Source: Mesotaenium endlicherianum | Lineage: Eukaryota; Streptophyta; Zygnematophyceae; Zygnematales; Mesotaeniaceae | NCBI GenBank assembly: GCA_009602735.1 | Contig: WELA01011368.1 | Location: 175,331-207,661 of the forward strand | Direction: 5' to 3' | DNA length: 32,331 bases | Position numbers and translations under genes: made by a program | Notes under the pieces: generated by a model | What the model was told of the DNA's origin: nothing | Seen by the model: only the letters and a program-made list of their open reading frames with translations | Database searches by the model: none | Part shown: positions 11,501 to 23,124 of the stretch, piece after piece | Layout of the letters: every line of letters begins with the position of its first letter | Position numbering within the stretch: position 1 is the stretch's first letter

Positions 11501-13582
11501 TCCATCCTTTCTGATTCAGCTGGAGCATTGGCAGGCTGCGACTGTCTGCCAGCGGGCTCCTCCCAGGTCTAGCTCTTCCAGTTGGAACTCTAAAGCCCGG
11601 CCATACCCGCTGGCGTACGCGAGAGTTTGGCAGGTGGTGCAGCAGATGGTGCACATTGCGCAGCAGGAGAGCGAGCGCGGGGCCCACCGCGATGTGCGGG
11701 ACCTGGTGGGGCAGGTGAAGAAGTCGGTGCTGCGCGGCGTGCGCATCTTCATGGTGGGCGTTCCCAAGGTGCGTGCGCTGCATCTTCCTCGCGGGCTCCT
11801 GGAGGTACATGTGTGGGCTTACGCGAGAGGGGGGCCCTAGGGCTTTGGCTGCACTGACGGAAGGCCACGCTCCTCAGGCTGTGCTACTTGCACTGGCCAG
11901 CAGCCTGCATCTAAGCGGCCTGCCTCCTGAGAGGGCCATGCTTCCGTTCTGATGCTTTGTTGGCCACCTGGTCCAGATGCCCCCACATACCTTGCGCTGC
12001 TAGATATCCTCCGTCTAGGTTGGAAGAAGTGTGAAGGGACAGAGGAATTTTGCAAGACCGGCAGACTTGGTGGGCTGGCCCTTGTGGCTGCGGGGGGAAA
12101 GGGCGCAATTACGATTGGCAGCATGCGTTTACTGTACTCCCTATAGCTGGAGAGCGTGAGGTGGGACCGGGGCAGTACGCTCAGTATGATCCAATCGGTC
12201 GGACTCGGCAGACATTGTGATGTAGAGGGGCATTGGCCCTGTGTAAGTGTGTGGACCAGGTGCGTGTTGGTCCCGCGCCTTTACACAAGCAATATTCTCC
12301 AATGAAAGGGTACACCGCTTAATTGCAGTGCTCAACTGAGGTGCTGCGTGTGGTGTGCTGCATGTGTGCAGGAAGAGAGCGCAAGCCTGGGCCTTCTGGC
12401 ATCGTCGCTGGGGGCCTTCTGCCACACCTCGCTGACGAGCCGCGTCACGCACATCATCACCCCGTCCATGTCGTGCCTTGCTGTGAGTGCTGCTACCCTT
12501 TGTTCCTGAATGAGTAGGTTTGGCAAGCGTGCGCGTGTGCAAGCGTGCCTGCAGATTGTTTGTTCCCCTTACATCCGCCGACATGCATTAGCTGTATCTG
12601 CCTCATGGTGGCCAGATGGAAACTTCCTACGACCGTTATATTGATCTGGCCCGCAACATAGCCAGGAGGCCAGCTTACGGCACTTCAAGGAGCTTGATGT
12701 CTGATTCCTAGTCTTGCCCGTGGTAATTGAGTCCCGCAAGGCGCACGCACTCTGGGGAGTGAGGGCAGCTGAATGTGGACCACCGTCACCAAGAGATGAC
12801 GGGAGCATACGTGACCCTGACCTGTGGATGGGTGCCTGTCACAGGGTCTGGGCGCTGGAATTGCCGCCAAGATGCTCGTCACTCCATCGTGGTAAGGACC
12901 TCGCTCTTGCAAAAGTACAAGTGATGGCTGACAACCCATGCATCATGGGTCAGCTTTTGTGTCGTCGCAAAGACTACTCTTCGGCGGCATTGATGTGCCG
13001 TTTACATGGCTCATGATATTGTGCGTGTATGTGTGTGTGCGTGCTTATGTGCGTGCGCGTGTGCGCGCGTGTTTGCATATGGGTGTGTGTGTGTGCGTGT
13101 GTGTGTAGAGTCCATGACATGCTGTAGAATGTGTGCAATCTTTGCATGCTGGCGAAAAATGTGATTGATGCGTAGCGCTGGCTTGCTGAAATTTCCACAA
13201 TCAGGTCTGGTGATGTGGCACGCATTGACTGAACCACCATGGAATGTGTCGTCTGTAGACCTGGCTGCGTGCAATGTCCTCGACGATTGAGAAGGGGGGC
13301 CGCGGACCTGCCCTGCCTGCACATACAATGTCGGGTATGCCAAAGGATTGCATGGATTCTGCGGGCGACACAGAGGAGTACGACATTCACGGGCTGCTGG
13401 CATGCTCCTGAACTTGCAGGCTGACAACATCGGCCGTGATGTACCAGAAGCAGCTGGAGGGGCTGCATGTGCCCTTTAGTGCTCCTCTGCCGGCCCCGCA
13501 GTCGGCTGACCTGCACGCAATCGCCAGCTGCCCTCCTGCGGGTGTTACCAACCTCAGCATCTTCGAGGATTGTGGACTCTAG
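8587..13582 (+). CDS. FCP1-like RNA polymerase II CTD phosphatase with BRCT domain
   Basis: Eight exons: 8587-9372, 9653-9781, 10103-10356, 11111-11216, 11634-11768, 12372-12482, 12845-12891, 13420-13582 (TAG); 576 aa, all phases agree. I use the ATG at 8587; the codon before it is GTG. Residues 1-180 are disordered-looking with about 14 SP/TP sites. The FCP1-homology domain follows: KLVLDLDHTIVHT with catalytic D254/D256 at the exon 1 border, LRPGTSSFLDQ, a conserved Lys near 356 (AIKHLAPL), and TTLIVDDLQRVWPH with D372/D373. A BRCT domain spans about 455-545 (GAFCHTSLTSRVTHIITPS; KMLVTPSWLTTS). Known for FCP1 and plant CPL3/CPL4: Mg-dependent removal of phosphate from the Pol II CTD heptad in the nucleus. 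The tail after BRCT is only ~30 residues. Exons 3-8 are strikingly GC-rich compared with exon 1. FCP1 family is sure; the exact orthologue is not. Confidence 0.88.
13019..13110. repeat. (TG/CG)n tract in phosphatase intron 7
   Basis: About 90 bp of nearly uninterrupted alternating purine-pyrimidine sequence, mostly TG and CG steps, sit inside the 528-bp intron between exons 7 and 8 of the FCP1-like gene. Such tracts favour Z-DNA and length polymorphism. Confidence 0.8.
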
Positions 13583-15651
13583 GGGTGGAGTCATTGTGTT
13601 GGAAGGCGGCGTAGAAGTGGTGCCAGGCTGTCAGTCTTTCTAGCATGGAAGTCTTCCAGCATGCCTACTAAGAGTATGCAAAGACAATACCTGATTGTCG
13701 GTGTGTTCAGAACTCCATGAATGTAGAGCCAGAAATTCAAGCTTATCACGTCCCCATGCTCAGGTTAGTCCTTGACCGTGAGCAGCAGTCTGAGTGGAAA
13801 ACTGGCTGGGCAGTAGATTTGTGGACCCCGCGTTCATTGGACATAGCAAGGTAATACCTGTCATGAGCCCACATTCACGAAGATATGCATTCGAAGCTGG
13901 CGATAAGTGTTTCAGTGTTCTGGCAAGCTTCTGCTCAAATTATGTGTAATTTACTATGGACTTTATTTGACGTGCGAAAGGTGAGTAACAATTGGTGTGT
14001 TCCTGGTATGGTAGCCGGTAGTAACCTGGTAGCCTACTTAGCATGTCGACGTGCCTGAAGAGAAGAGTTGGAAATTTTGCTTTCTGTTCTGCCAGTCTCA
14101 AAACACTTTGGACGTGAGGGGTGCACGCACTCTGCCTCGATGAAGCCTTCAATGGACCTTTGTCAACAACGTTGCTGACTGCCCATAAGTACTTGTATAG
14201 TGATTCTTAGGTGGTTGCCACACTTTGTGGAACTCAGTTATTCACACCAGAATATGATGTGCTTTCATTCACCGTACAAAAGTATGCCCTCTCAACATCA
14301 GGTAGTAATAGCAGGTTATGGTGTTTCTTTAAGGTGCTACTGAAATGTTAAATTTTAGGAAGAATCATATCAAGCGTTCCACTTCACATATATGTTACAA
14401 TGCATTGGTCCAATAATGTACACAAATGGCATAATGTGGACTCATAGTGCCTACATCAGGTATAGAACGCTGTTGTCTTACTACCTCGCTAGTTTGACTG
14501 GACGATGACTCCAAAAGAAGGTCAAGCTTTGGAAAGTCATGGCTTCCTCGAATCATGCTCATCAGTACGTCCATGTGGCTCTCATGAAGAAACTATGTAT
14601 AATCGACAAGGAGTACGTGTTCAACAACGCACCATGCAAGTTGTCACTACCAAGTTTAGTCACGCAATCTATGTAGCCGATAGATTGTCGTGTTGACTTT
14701 GGCCATCTTGGTAAGATTTTAAACTGGAGACTTCTTTAGAGTGAGATAACTCTAGCTGAGACCCGGCATGGAAGGTGCACATTCATATTTTGTGTCGGTG
14801 AGAGGTTAGCTTGCTGTTTTCTGACTCGCGAGATGCTTTTTGCAGAGCATCTTTAATCACCAGATAAAGAGGACTTGTATGTTCACTTACGGTACAAATA
14901 TGTCTTCAAAGCAAAGAGCAAAGAGAATGTTCACAACCTCTAAGACCGAAGTCCGTAAGGACTTATTGCGCAAGGCAGATACCATAGGAGTTTCACAGAG
15001 CTACATACAAGTTTAGTGGAGAAATGTGACATGCTCTCACAACCCTCGCAGCCTTTATTTTGGATGGTCCATATTCGTTCCAGTGTAACACCAAAGTTGT
15101 GCCTTCTTTCAATCATAAAACTTGTATAAGTGCTGGCCCTAATGAACAAACTAAATCGCAACATGAGGAGCTCAGACATAGCCCAAGACATGTATATAAG
15201 CTATGAAAAAAGCAAAACATAAAAGCTATGAAAGAAGGCAACTCCTAGATGCTTAGCTTGTTGGACCAACACAGCAAGAATTCTGTGACAGCGATGTACA
15301 GGAAATTGATGCGGTTTTGCAGGTCTCCTAAGAGATACACTATGAACATGAGCTAGAGTTTCAGAGCCCCTTGCGGCCCTCGTCTATAATAAGAGAGGCC
15401 ACAACATCTCATCTACAATATTCTTACTAACCCCCTACTCTGCTATATTTTGCAGCCATATGAAAGAGGTAGATGTTATAACTCGAACCCAAGTTGCCAA
15501 GAGCAGGACACATCAGCCTTACTGGTACTCAGTTGAACTCCACTCAACATCGGATCCCACCCAAGCCTTAAGTATATATGAACTCTGTTGCATGGTTCTG
15601 AGCCCTCGTAACTCTGAGTTGTGAAGCCTTGTGCAGGGCCACACCAGCTCA
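13583..15651. other. Convergent intergenic region, phosphatase and 14-3-3 3' ends
   Basis: The two flanking genes end toward each other, so these 2.07 kb should carry both 3' UTRs. No ORF or RNA gene here convinces me. The minus strand has an AATAAA-like motif near 15054, which may be too far from the 14-3-3 stop to be its poly(A) signal. Confidence 0.45.
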
Positions 15652-18107
15652 TTAAACAGCAGCAGCTTCAGCATCTTCGTCACCCTTGCCTTGCTCCTCA
15701 CCTGTCCAGAAGCCATCATTAGGTTTTACCAAGAAAGGATGCTGACTATGACCCCTACAGTGCCACTTGCATCTCAAGTATGACGGTGCCAAAAAGTGCT
15801 AATCTTCCTTACTGCAGTCAACTTGCTCCTCAACTGATACTCCACTAACACTGCATGGAATTTGGACAATGCAGAATTCCCACAACCATACAAACTTGCT
15901 CTCAAAAACTGACCCTCAAGGCCTTCTTAACCCGTCTGCAAAACACGCCCACGAAATCCAAGCAAGTGGACGTAATCCTCGTACCCAACTTATTGCAACC
16001 GCATGGAAATGGTGTAGTAGAACCATACCAGCTTCTTCCTGAAGGTCTGAAGTCCACAGAGTCAGGTTGTCCCTCAGAAGCTGCATAATTAATGTACTGT
16101 CTTTGTACGACTCTTCACTCAATGTGTCCAGCTCAGCAATAGCTTCATCAAATGCTTGCTTGGCAAGGTGGCAGGCGCTGCAAGAACAAAACCCATACCA
16201 AAAAAACTAAGCTCAATATCCCCACTTTGCATGTCTAAGGCACAAGCAAGGTCTTTTAAACGACTCATCCAGCGTGTCCCTCCTTTACAAAAACACCAAG
16301 CCCACAATGTGAAGTCTGGCAAGTCAGCCCATCTTGCAGTCTAGTGTGATCCATCATAAAATTATAATTGTGCAAGATAAAAAAAAGCCCCATGATGTGC
16401 GCCCCATCCTTGACACATAAAGCCCTTCCTTTCAAGGACAACAAGTTTAGCGCAGTAGGTGTGCAACTTACCGCTCAGGAGAGTTGAGGATCTCGTAGTA
16501 GAAGACGGAGAAGTTGAGGGCTAGGCCAAGCCTTATCGGGTGAGTAGGCGCAAGGTCAACGTTGGCTACCTCTGATGCCGCCTGCAATTGAGAATGCAGA
16601 TACACAGCTCAATATTTACTCATCATTCCCGAGCTGCTCCTTCCTATGAACCACTTCACCACAACCAAACATGCAGGCATAATGACGTAATAGTGTATGA
16701 CATTCTTAACCTACGTTACTTCCCAATCACATCTCTAGAGCCACTTAACAATTACACACAAAACCACACTATATACATTTAGAATGGGTCATACGAACAA
16801 AGCAAGACCAGACCAAGAGCCTAATTTCTCATTAGCTCGAAATGCACGAGGCCCAAGACTCCAGCCAATGCGAGGTGCTAAAGTAAGTAGAGGCCACACC
16901 ACCACATCACTATTGCCTTTAGAACGTCCAGATGTAACGAACATCAGCAACCACCTCAGGTAGAACCACAAGAATGAAGGGCACACCGTGTACGCCTTCA
17001 ATGATTGCTCAGCAGCTTCCTTCCGCTCTGCTCCTGCCTTGAACTCCGCAAGGTAACGGTAATAGTCGCCCTTCCTTTGCTGTAGTCAAGGGCAAAACGC
17101 AACCCTAATAATGCCTACCCACTGAGCATTTCAAGTAAGCAAGTCTTAAGCAAATATGAGAACATATCAGAGACAAAAACACCAACTTTTGCTTAACAGA
17201 TGCCATCGAAGTACGAGGAGGATACATCTTATAGTAGAAAACCTTGGACTCTCCAGTTCCCGAGGAAGGGATCAAATGGTTATCGATGGTGGAAAGAATG
17301 TCGTCACAAATGTTAGATAACTCCAACTCCACCTTCTGCCTGTATTCCTTAATCCGCTTTGTGTTCTGCTCATTTCCCTTGTTTTCCTCCTGCAATGCAA
17401 GTACAAAAGCACTGGAGTCACAACCCCTACATACAGAAATGCAAACCGCAAAATCCTGCCCAACTTTGAAGAAACACGAGTATTCCAATGCATACAGCAT
17501 ATAACTGCTACAGTGACATACCTTTTACAAACAATACAACTTAATGTGTACAATTTGCACCAACACCCACATCGTATATTTGCCAGCCTCAAGACCAGCC
17601 ATGAAATTTCAGACGGATGAAGGAAGAGCCACGCCCACCTTCTGCTCAATGGAAGACATAATTCTCCACGAAGCCCTTCTAGCACCAATCACATTCTTGT
17701 AGCCAACCGATAGCAGATTCCTCTCCTCAACAGTGAGTTCCACATCTAAATTAGCTACCTTCTTCATGGATTCCACCATCTCTGCACAAGAAAGAGAAGC
17801 TTGAGCAATCATGACCATGAAGAAGTGGAAGGGTTGAGCGTGTGGATGATATGAAAGGCAGCAAAGATTCTGCACAGAAGTTTACCCCTCAGATGAAAGT
17901 GGCACAAATGAGGTCAATCATCATCTATAAAATCAGCATTAACCCGAACCCTCTGTTAAGATTGCTCCCCCTCTATTGAGCCACTCTGATATCTAACCAG
18001 AACAGCCAGCACAGACAGGCCAATGTCTTGATGTCTATACCATCATAGCGTTCAGCTTGCTCCGCGAGCTTGGCCATGTACACGTAGCTCTCACGCTCCT
18101 TCTCCAT
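15652..18107 (-). CDS. 14-3-3 protein
   Basis: Seven exons in reading order: 18107-18041, 17781-17639, 17389-17226, 17074-16987, 16581-16472, 16177-16029, 15701-15652 (TAA); 771 nt, 256 aa, all phases agree. The product has the whole 14-3-3 fold from [19 protein letters not shown] to [18 protein letters not shown]. The phosphopeptide-binding residues K51, R58, R131 and Y132 are all present, as is the [20 protein letters not shown] signature (residues 43-62). Established role: dimeric adaptor that binds phospho-Ser/Thr motifs in cytosol and nucleus and controls kinases, transporters and metabolic enzymes. The start [12 protein letters not shown] matches the usual N-terminus exactly. The variable tail is [17 protein letters not shown] probable 5' UTR intron precedes the start codon. 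Sequence features such as [13 protein letters not shown] are of the plant type rather than the chlorophyte (Chlamydomonas-like) type. Orthology within the 14-3-3 family is not assigned. Confidence 0.95.
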
Positions 18108-18138
18108 CTCTGCTGAACTGTGTCAACACCGACTGTGC

Positions 18139-18203
18139 CTGCACACACAAGAAGGTGCCTCCTCTTCCTCAACAATCTGCTCCACTGAAAATCATTGACT
18201 TAC
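18139..18203 (-). other. Probable intron in the 14-3-3 5' UTR
   Basis: On the minus strand a consensus donor (AAA|GTAAGT, intron from 18203 downward) and an acceptor (GTGTGTGCAG| ending at 18139) enclose 65 bp, ending 31 bp before the start ATG. Leader introns are common in plant 14-3-3 genes. There is no transcript evidence. Confidence 0.45.
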
Positions 18204-20292
18204 TTTAGCAACAATTAGGGTAGTGGCAAGGTTTTACCGAGGCAACAGAAAACACCTCTGTGGCTTCATCAGCTTTTGCTTAACACAGGAGGAAATGAAA
18301 AATATATTGCTGCCAAAAAAATACATGGAACTGAAGCATCTACTCCTGACATCCAGGCACGACAGACAGGAGCAGACGCCTTAATGTGGCTGAAGCACTA
18401 CTCACGTCCATTGATGCCAATGAGAACAAATTACTTGACTCACATGCACTTAAATTTCAGACAATCTTGATTATAGCCCTACAAGACACATGTATAACTA
18501 AAACATTCAATCAATCCCGTGTGTCGTGCTACAATCATTGTACCAGACATAACGGTGACTTCGAACCTGGACGCACTGTGCATGTAAAAAATGCGAGAGG
18601 AATAGAAAAGCCAGTCGCCTACAACCATTTCAAAATTGACGCGTAGTGCTCATGCAGCATTCTAGTTACAATTGGCAATAGGCACCACGCAATTGAAAGT
18701 GTACCCCTCATCAACTACCGTATCAATATTGGTTCATATTGTATACATAGACGCTTATGCTTTGAACATTGAGCCAATGACATCAATTGATATACAGTAA
18801 AAGGTGTAGTAAGTGTCTTCATGGTTTCCTGTACGCGACATCACAAGTCGAACATACATCGGCAGGAGTAAACCGAATGCACCAAAGTAAAGCAGGGCAA
18901 AGAAAGATGCAGTAAGAGCCCGAGCGGTAATTCACACTGCCTGCCGAGTAAGCTTACAGACAAGGCTAATGCCTACTTACGTTTCGAGTGAGCTTGGTGG
19001 AGGAATGCTCCTCTGCTGCACCACAATTTTCTCAATCAAGGATATCACTAGGGTGATACTTCAAATGTGTTCTGAAAGGGAACGTTATCTCGACAATGGT
19101 TGTTGGCAGTGGTTGGAAAGAAGTGAAGACTGGAGGACGGATGTCATCAGCAAGCGGCGGCTTGAAGGGTCGTATTGCTCCTACCAGCTCTCATTTTACT
19201 AGAGGTGACACGCCTGCATCATGAGTGAGACACTTTTGAATCCCTTGGGTCATCAATCGAGGGCAATCGAAGGTGCCTTGAGAGGACAGCTGTCGAGATA
19301 CGTGAAACTCTCAGAGCTCCCCTCATTGGCTTTGCCTGGTTCTGCCTGGTTCTGCCCACTCACCAAACACAGACCAGCATAGACTGTGTTCTGTCTGGCA
19401 TCGCCTGGCCTTGCCATTGAAGCGCGCCAGCCAAAATGTCGGTATCTTTACCAAAGCACTCGCAAATTCTGTCCCTGTCCAACGATTATTCAAGCAAGAT
19501 ACGCACTTTTCAACGACCCGATCTTCTTGGTACATACGTATGGCAGCATATGGCACTCGCGTGGGGTCTTGAGAAGAGTCAAAAATTAGACCTGAGTAAC
19601 TTTTGACGATAATAATCATAAGACCGTACTATCTTGATATAGATAGGGAAACCAGGAAGCACCAGCAAGCTCCCAACATGTGCCAGTCTTGTGCAGACTG
19701 ACCGTCAACCTTATCAAAGGTCAACCCCAGTCCGGGAACCTGACTTTTCCACTTCATACCTCTTATCTCACCTAAGGCTCCCTTTGGACTAGCGAAGGGC
19801 TATGGTTGAAACTTAGTGGGCTTCCAAAACCTTCCACTATCAACATAGTGTTCCGATGCCTTCCGTCTGAGCATATTGCATGATGAGAACTTGGGGAAAA
19901 AGCTTGTCTACCATTTCCCTACCCTCAACTCTCACCCCCCTCTCATTATCCTCCTTTTCGTTGCTTGCATTGTTGTTGGCAAAGATGAGGGCATGCTCTA
20001 ATATTTTCATAGCCCCTCATGTTGCTCATGGTTGCGGAAGTAATTTGTTTTTGATGCATCATTTCGGCACTTGCTTCCTTTCAAGGCCCTTTGTGCTAGG
20101 CAATATTTGAAAGAGCCCCACAAGAGATTCAATTTTATTTACAATCATTTCTTAATTCACGCAATGGCCATTACGTCTTTCTCGCATATATCTTTTTACA
20201 AAGGCAATAAATTGTTTACTGTTGCCAAGAAAATTCTCTTGCACGCACGACTTCACGTAAACTGATATAAGTTAGACTTGTTAGTCCGTGTT
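18204..20292. other. Gene-poor region upstream of 14-3-3
   Basis: Two kb with no ORF that looks coding. It should include the 14-3-3 promoter on the minus strand. Short direct repeats such as the triplicated tgcctggttc near 19334-19358 are the only structure I noticed. The right part may be TE-derived, because it abuts the inverted repeat arm. Confidence 0.4.
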
Positions 20293-20764
20293 CATATTTT
20301 AATGCTTTTGAGTATTTGTGATGTAATTTTGTGTGGATTCAAGTGTAAAAGATACTCTAGTGACTTGGTTTATGTCCTTGGAACCTTCTAAGACATTTTT
20401 AAAACTACAAAGAAGGACCTAAAAGAACCCATGTGGCAAAAGTCAAACATGCACTTTTTTAGTCAAAAGGACATGTGTATATTAATCTAGAAAGAGGTGG
20501 CAAGTTTTGGGATGTGCTGGGTGCCAACACATCAACATGCACCTTCCCAAAAAAAAATTGTGTAGCAAGTATAAAAGAGCTAGAACATAGAGAGGCATTC
20601 TAGAATCACTCTTGTATTTGTTAAGTTTCAAAATTTAACTTTCAGGAAACTATCTTCCTTCCGAAAAGCTACTACTTGAGTTCAAAGATCCTCGTCTTCA
20701 GTGATAAACGATTTAATTCTACTAAGTACTTTATCTATCTGCTTCATTACAGCACGAATCATAT
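20293..20764 (+). repeat. Inverted repeat arm A (mobile-element derived)
   Basis: About 470 bp that reappear in reverse orientation at 23125-23609 with roughly 80 percent identity by eye. Shared landmarks in order are caagtgt, aaaaggacatgtgta, tctagaaagaggtggcaag, the palindromic core at 20511-20533, a TATA box (tataaaa, 20570-20576), agagctagaacatag, ttcaaagatcc and ctaagtactttatctat. The TATA box and tract order resemble a promoter-bearing LTR. The pair being inverted rules out an intact LTR retrotransposon made of these two copies. Confidence 0.75.
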
Positions 20765-23124
20765 CGATTTGCACCTTGCAACTGTGCAAGAGGTGAAATG
20801 ACCCAATTTGGTTAAAGCGAAAAGCAATGAAAAACGGTCCCAAGTCCATGTGAATGGCTATCAAAGTGGACCTATACTTGAGTTCCAAAAAGGTCAAATT
20901 CTATGATTAATATCTCACATACATGTTTGCAAGTCTCCATTGCCTGGGACTTAAACAAGACTGGACCAACAAACTTTGAAGTACGAGCTTCTCAAAAGTT
21001 GCAAACACAAGAAGTCCAACCCGCCAACGATTTTTTAAATTGTTGACGAGCTTAAACAACTGAAAATGTTGATCTGTTGAAAGTTAAGTTTGTGTGCTAT
21101 TTGTTCATCTAGCGCCTGAAGAATCACAAGAAAATATTGACTTTGACACGTGCTGTCATAAGAACAATAAAGAGAAAATGTTTTTGATGATAATCAAAAT
21201 ACCTACTTGCGTGGGTGAAGGTTCAAATTGAGAACCCACTTATGAAAGTAAAAGTTGAATCTAAACATCCGCTTGTGTGGAAGATAGCTTATTTATACCC
21301 CGTTTCTTGCAATACAACTTGAGTGCCTTTTGGATTTTCTTGACGCTTCTCAAAGAACGTCAAAAAAAAAAAAAAGTGAAAGTAATATATATAACATAAG
21401 ACTACACAATTGTGAAGCTTCTTGCTATTTTTTTAAATTAAGCTTACGTAGCTATTTGTATAATCCTAATTCCATTATGGCAAAATAATATATTCAGGTA
21501 AAGTTGCATTGTAATTCGCTTAGAGTAAAAAATCTCAAATATTCACTTGTTTAACGACTACTTTTTGAGCATTTGTCCTTTCTCAACTCTTCAGCTAGAG
21601 CACAATTATAGCATATCCTTCTTGCAAATGAAACTTTGATAACTTGACTATTGAGCAGCAACTCGCCATTTTATGCGTCTTTCGCAAACACTGGCGTTTG
21701 TTCGAGATTCTGTCCAAGATTGTCTCATCAAAATCCGTCAACTCTAGCCTCTCAAAGGGTCAAATCTTGCCTAGGAAATCCACGTGGAGAGCTGCGGCCT
21801 TTGCAAGCTGTAGCCTTGCCAGCACGTTGACCGGGCTTCGGAGGTCCTCGCTTTGCACCGAAGAGCGCCACCTGGCCAAGCTGTGTTGCCCAGGCAAAAG
21901 AGAATCCTGGAGGGCGGCAACCTTGGCTTCCAACTCCAACCCCCCGCCCGGAGATGCCCTGCATAGAGAGTGGCGATGCCACGTCAGCAGCTGGCGCCAC
22001 ATCAGCAAGGGTACTATCCTCGTATTATTCTCCGACGTGGTTATGTGAACGCTTGCCAAGGTCCAACGCCTCGTGCTTCTGAGGCTCATGCTCCTAGTTT
22101 TGAAATTTGGATACTGCGCATACGGAATTGTCGATTCGCCGTACGTACAGAACGTGAGAGTCAAACTTGTACATTGGAATACGCCAAAATACGTGAGTGT
22201 CGATGGAATAAACCGACTAAAATTTGGAAATAAATTGAAAAATCTGGTTATACGCCCACACGAAGTATCACAATACGGAGTATTGCAATACATACGATTT
22301 GGCCAAAAGAGGCTGTACGAGAGTATTGTAAAACTAGGCTCATGCTCGTGCTTGGGTACAAGTTGGCAACAACGTGAATTTCCGGATCCTCATTGCTTTA
22401 GGATGTTGTTCTTGCCTTCACGCCCTTCCTCCTTCTCCTTTCTTTTTCACGCAGAATAAATTCAATTTTTGCGTGTGCTTATGTATTTGCCCAAATTGGC
22501 ACATGCATTTTTTAGGTCACTTCAACTTCAATGCTCACGCTCGTGTCACCGAGCCCTCTAAGGCCGCAAAGTTGGAGTTGCTCGTTACCTGCTCGCCTCA
22601 AGGCACAGTCGTGCTTATGTGGCAGCGGTCATGGTCCTCGTAGCCGTGGCAACTTTGTTGTGACTGTCTTGTCGGTGGACCAAGGCCTGACCTGACCTGA
22701 CCAAGCCGTCTACGTCGTACCTTCCGAGCTGTGAGATGAGTCATGGCCATCTTTAGTCTGACAAGTGGTGGACCATGAATTGACCTGGCTTGTCCACTCC
22801 ACCCATCCTAGGGTGTCGAATTTGCTTATTGGACACGTCTTGAGATTCGCATAACAAAGTCAAAATAAGTGTAAGATTGTAACAGTGTACTTTGTAACTT
22901 TCTAGCATCTTATATGGATAGGGTAAGATTTAAAAGAGTTTTAGTCTTTAAATTTTATTTCATGTGCTCTGGATAAGGATTAAAATAGTCATGAGTTTTG
23001 GAAATTCTTGGTAAATCTGAAGTGTCACATATTCAATTTAGTGACAAGGACAAGTCCAGTGACGAAAATTCCAATTGGAGTCCAGGGACTAGAGAACTCA
23101 ATTGTGATGGTTCTAAATAGCTGC
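20765..23124. mobile_element. Spacer between the inverted arms, possible element interior
   Basis: The 2.36 kb between the arms are AT-rich except for a GC-rich pocket at about 21780-22030. Contents include an A14 run at about 21361-21375 and open frames on both strands between 21640 and 22460, with no recognisable transposase, reverse transcriptase or integrase motif. It may be the remnant of an element with long terminal inverted repeats, or merely the DNA between two independent insertions. Confidence 0.35.
22073..22459 (+). CDS. Hypothetical ORF in the spacer, 128 aa, not recognised
   Basis: The ORF from 22073 has a mid-section (about residues 12-85) of mixed, protein-like composition, for example YVQNVRVKLVHWNTPKYVSV and KNLVIRPHEVSQYGVLQYI, with many aromatic and charged residues and no low complexity. 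I do not recognise a family. The minus strand is also open over much of the same stretch, so chance is possible. The last 30 residues become Ser/Phe-rich and less convincing. Confidence 0.25.
   Translation: MLLRLMLLVLKFGYCAYGIVDSPYVQNVRVKLVHWNTPKYVSVDGINRLKFGNKLKNLVIRPHEVSQYGVLQYIRFGQKRLYESIVKLGSCSCLGTSWQQREFPDPHCFRMLFLPSRPSSFSFLFHAE

Noticed and set aside
14505-14696. 63-aa ORF between the convergent genes
   Set aside because: No domain, no splice partners, typical chance length; lies in expected 3' UTR territory.
20682-20897. 71-aa minus-strand ORF overlapping arm A
   Set aside because: Its frame is not kept in the diverged copy in arm B and no domain is recognisable.
21215-21242. ggttcaaattgagaaccc considered as a tRNA T-arm
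   Set aside because: No acceptor stem, D-arm or anticodon arm at the right distances.
21760-22293. 177-aa minus-strand ORF, considered as a retroelement gag
   Set aside because: Has one coiled-coil-like stretch (ELEAKVAALQDSLL) but no zinc knuckle, protease or RT motif; the opposite strand is open too.
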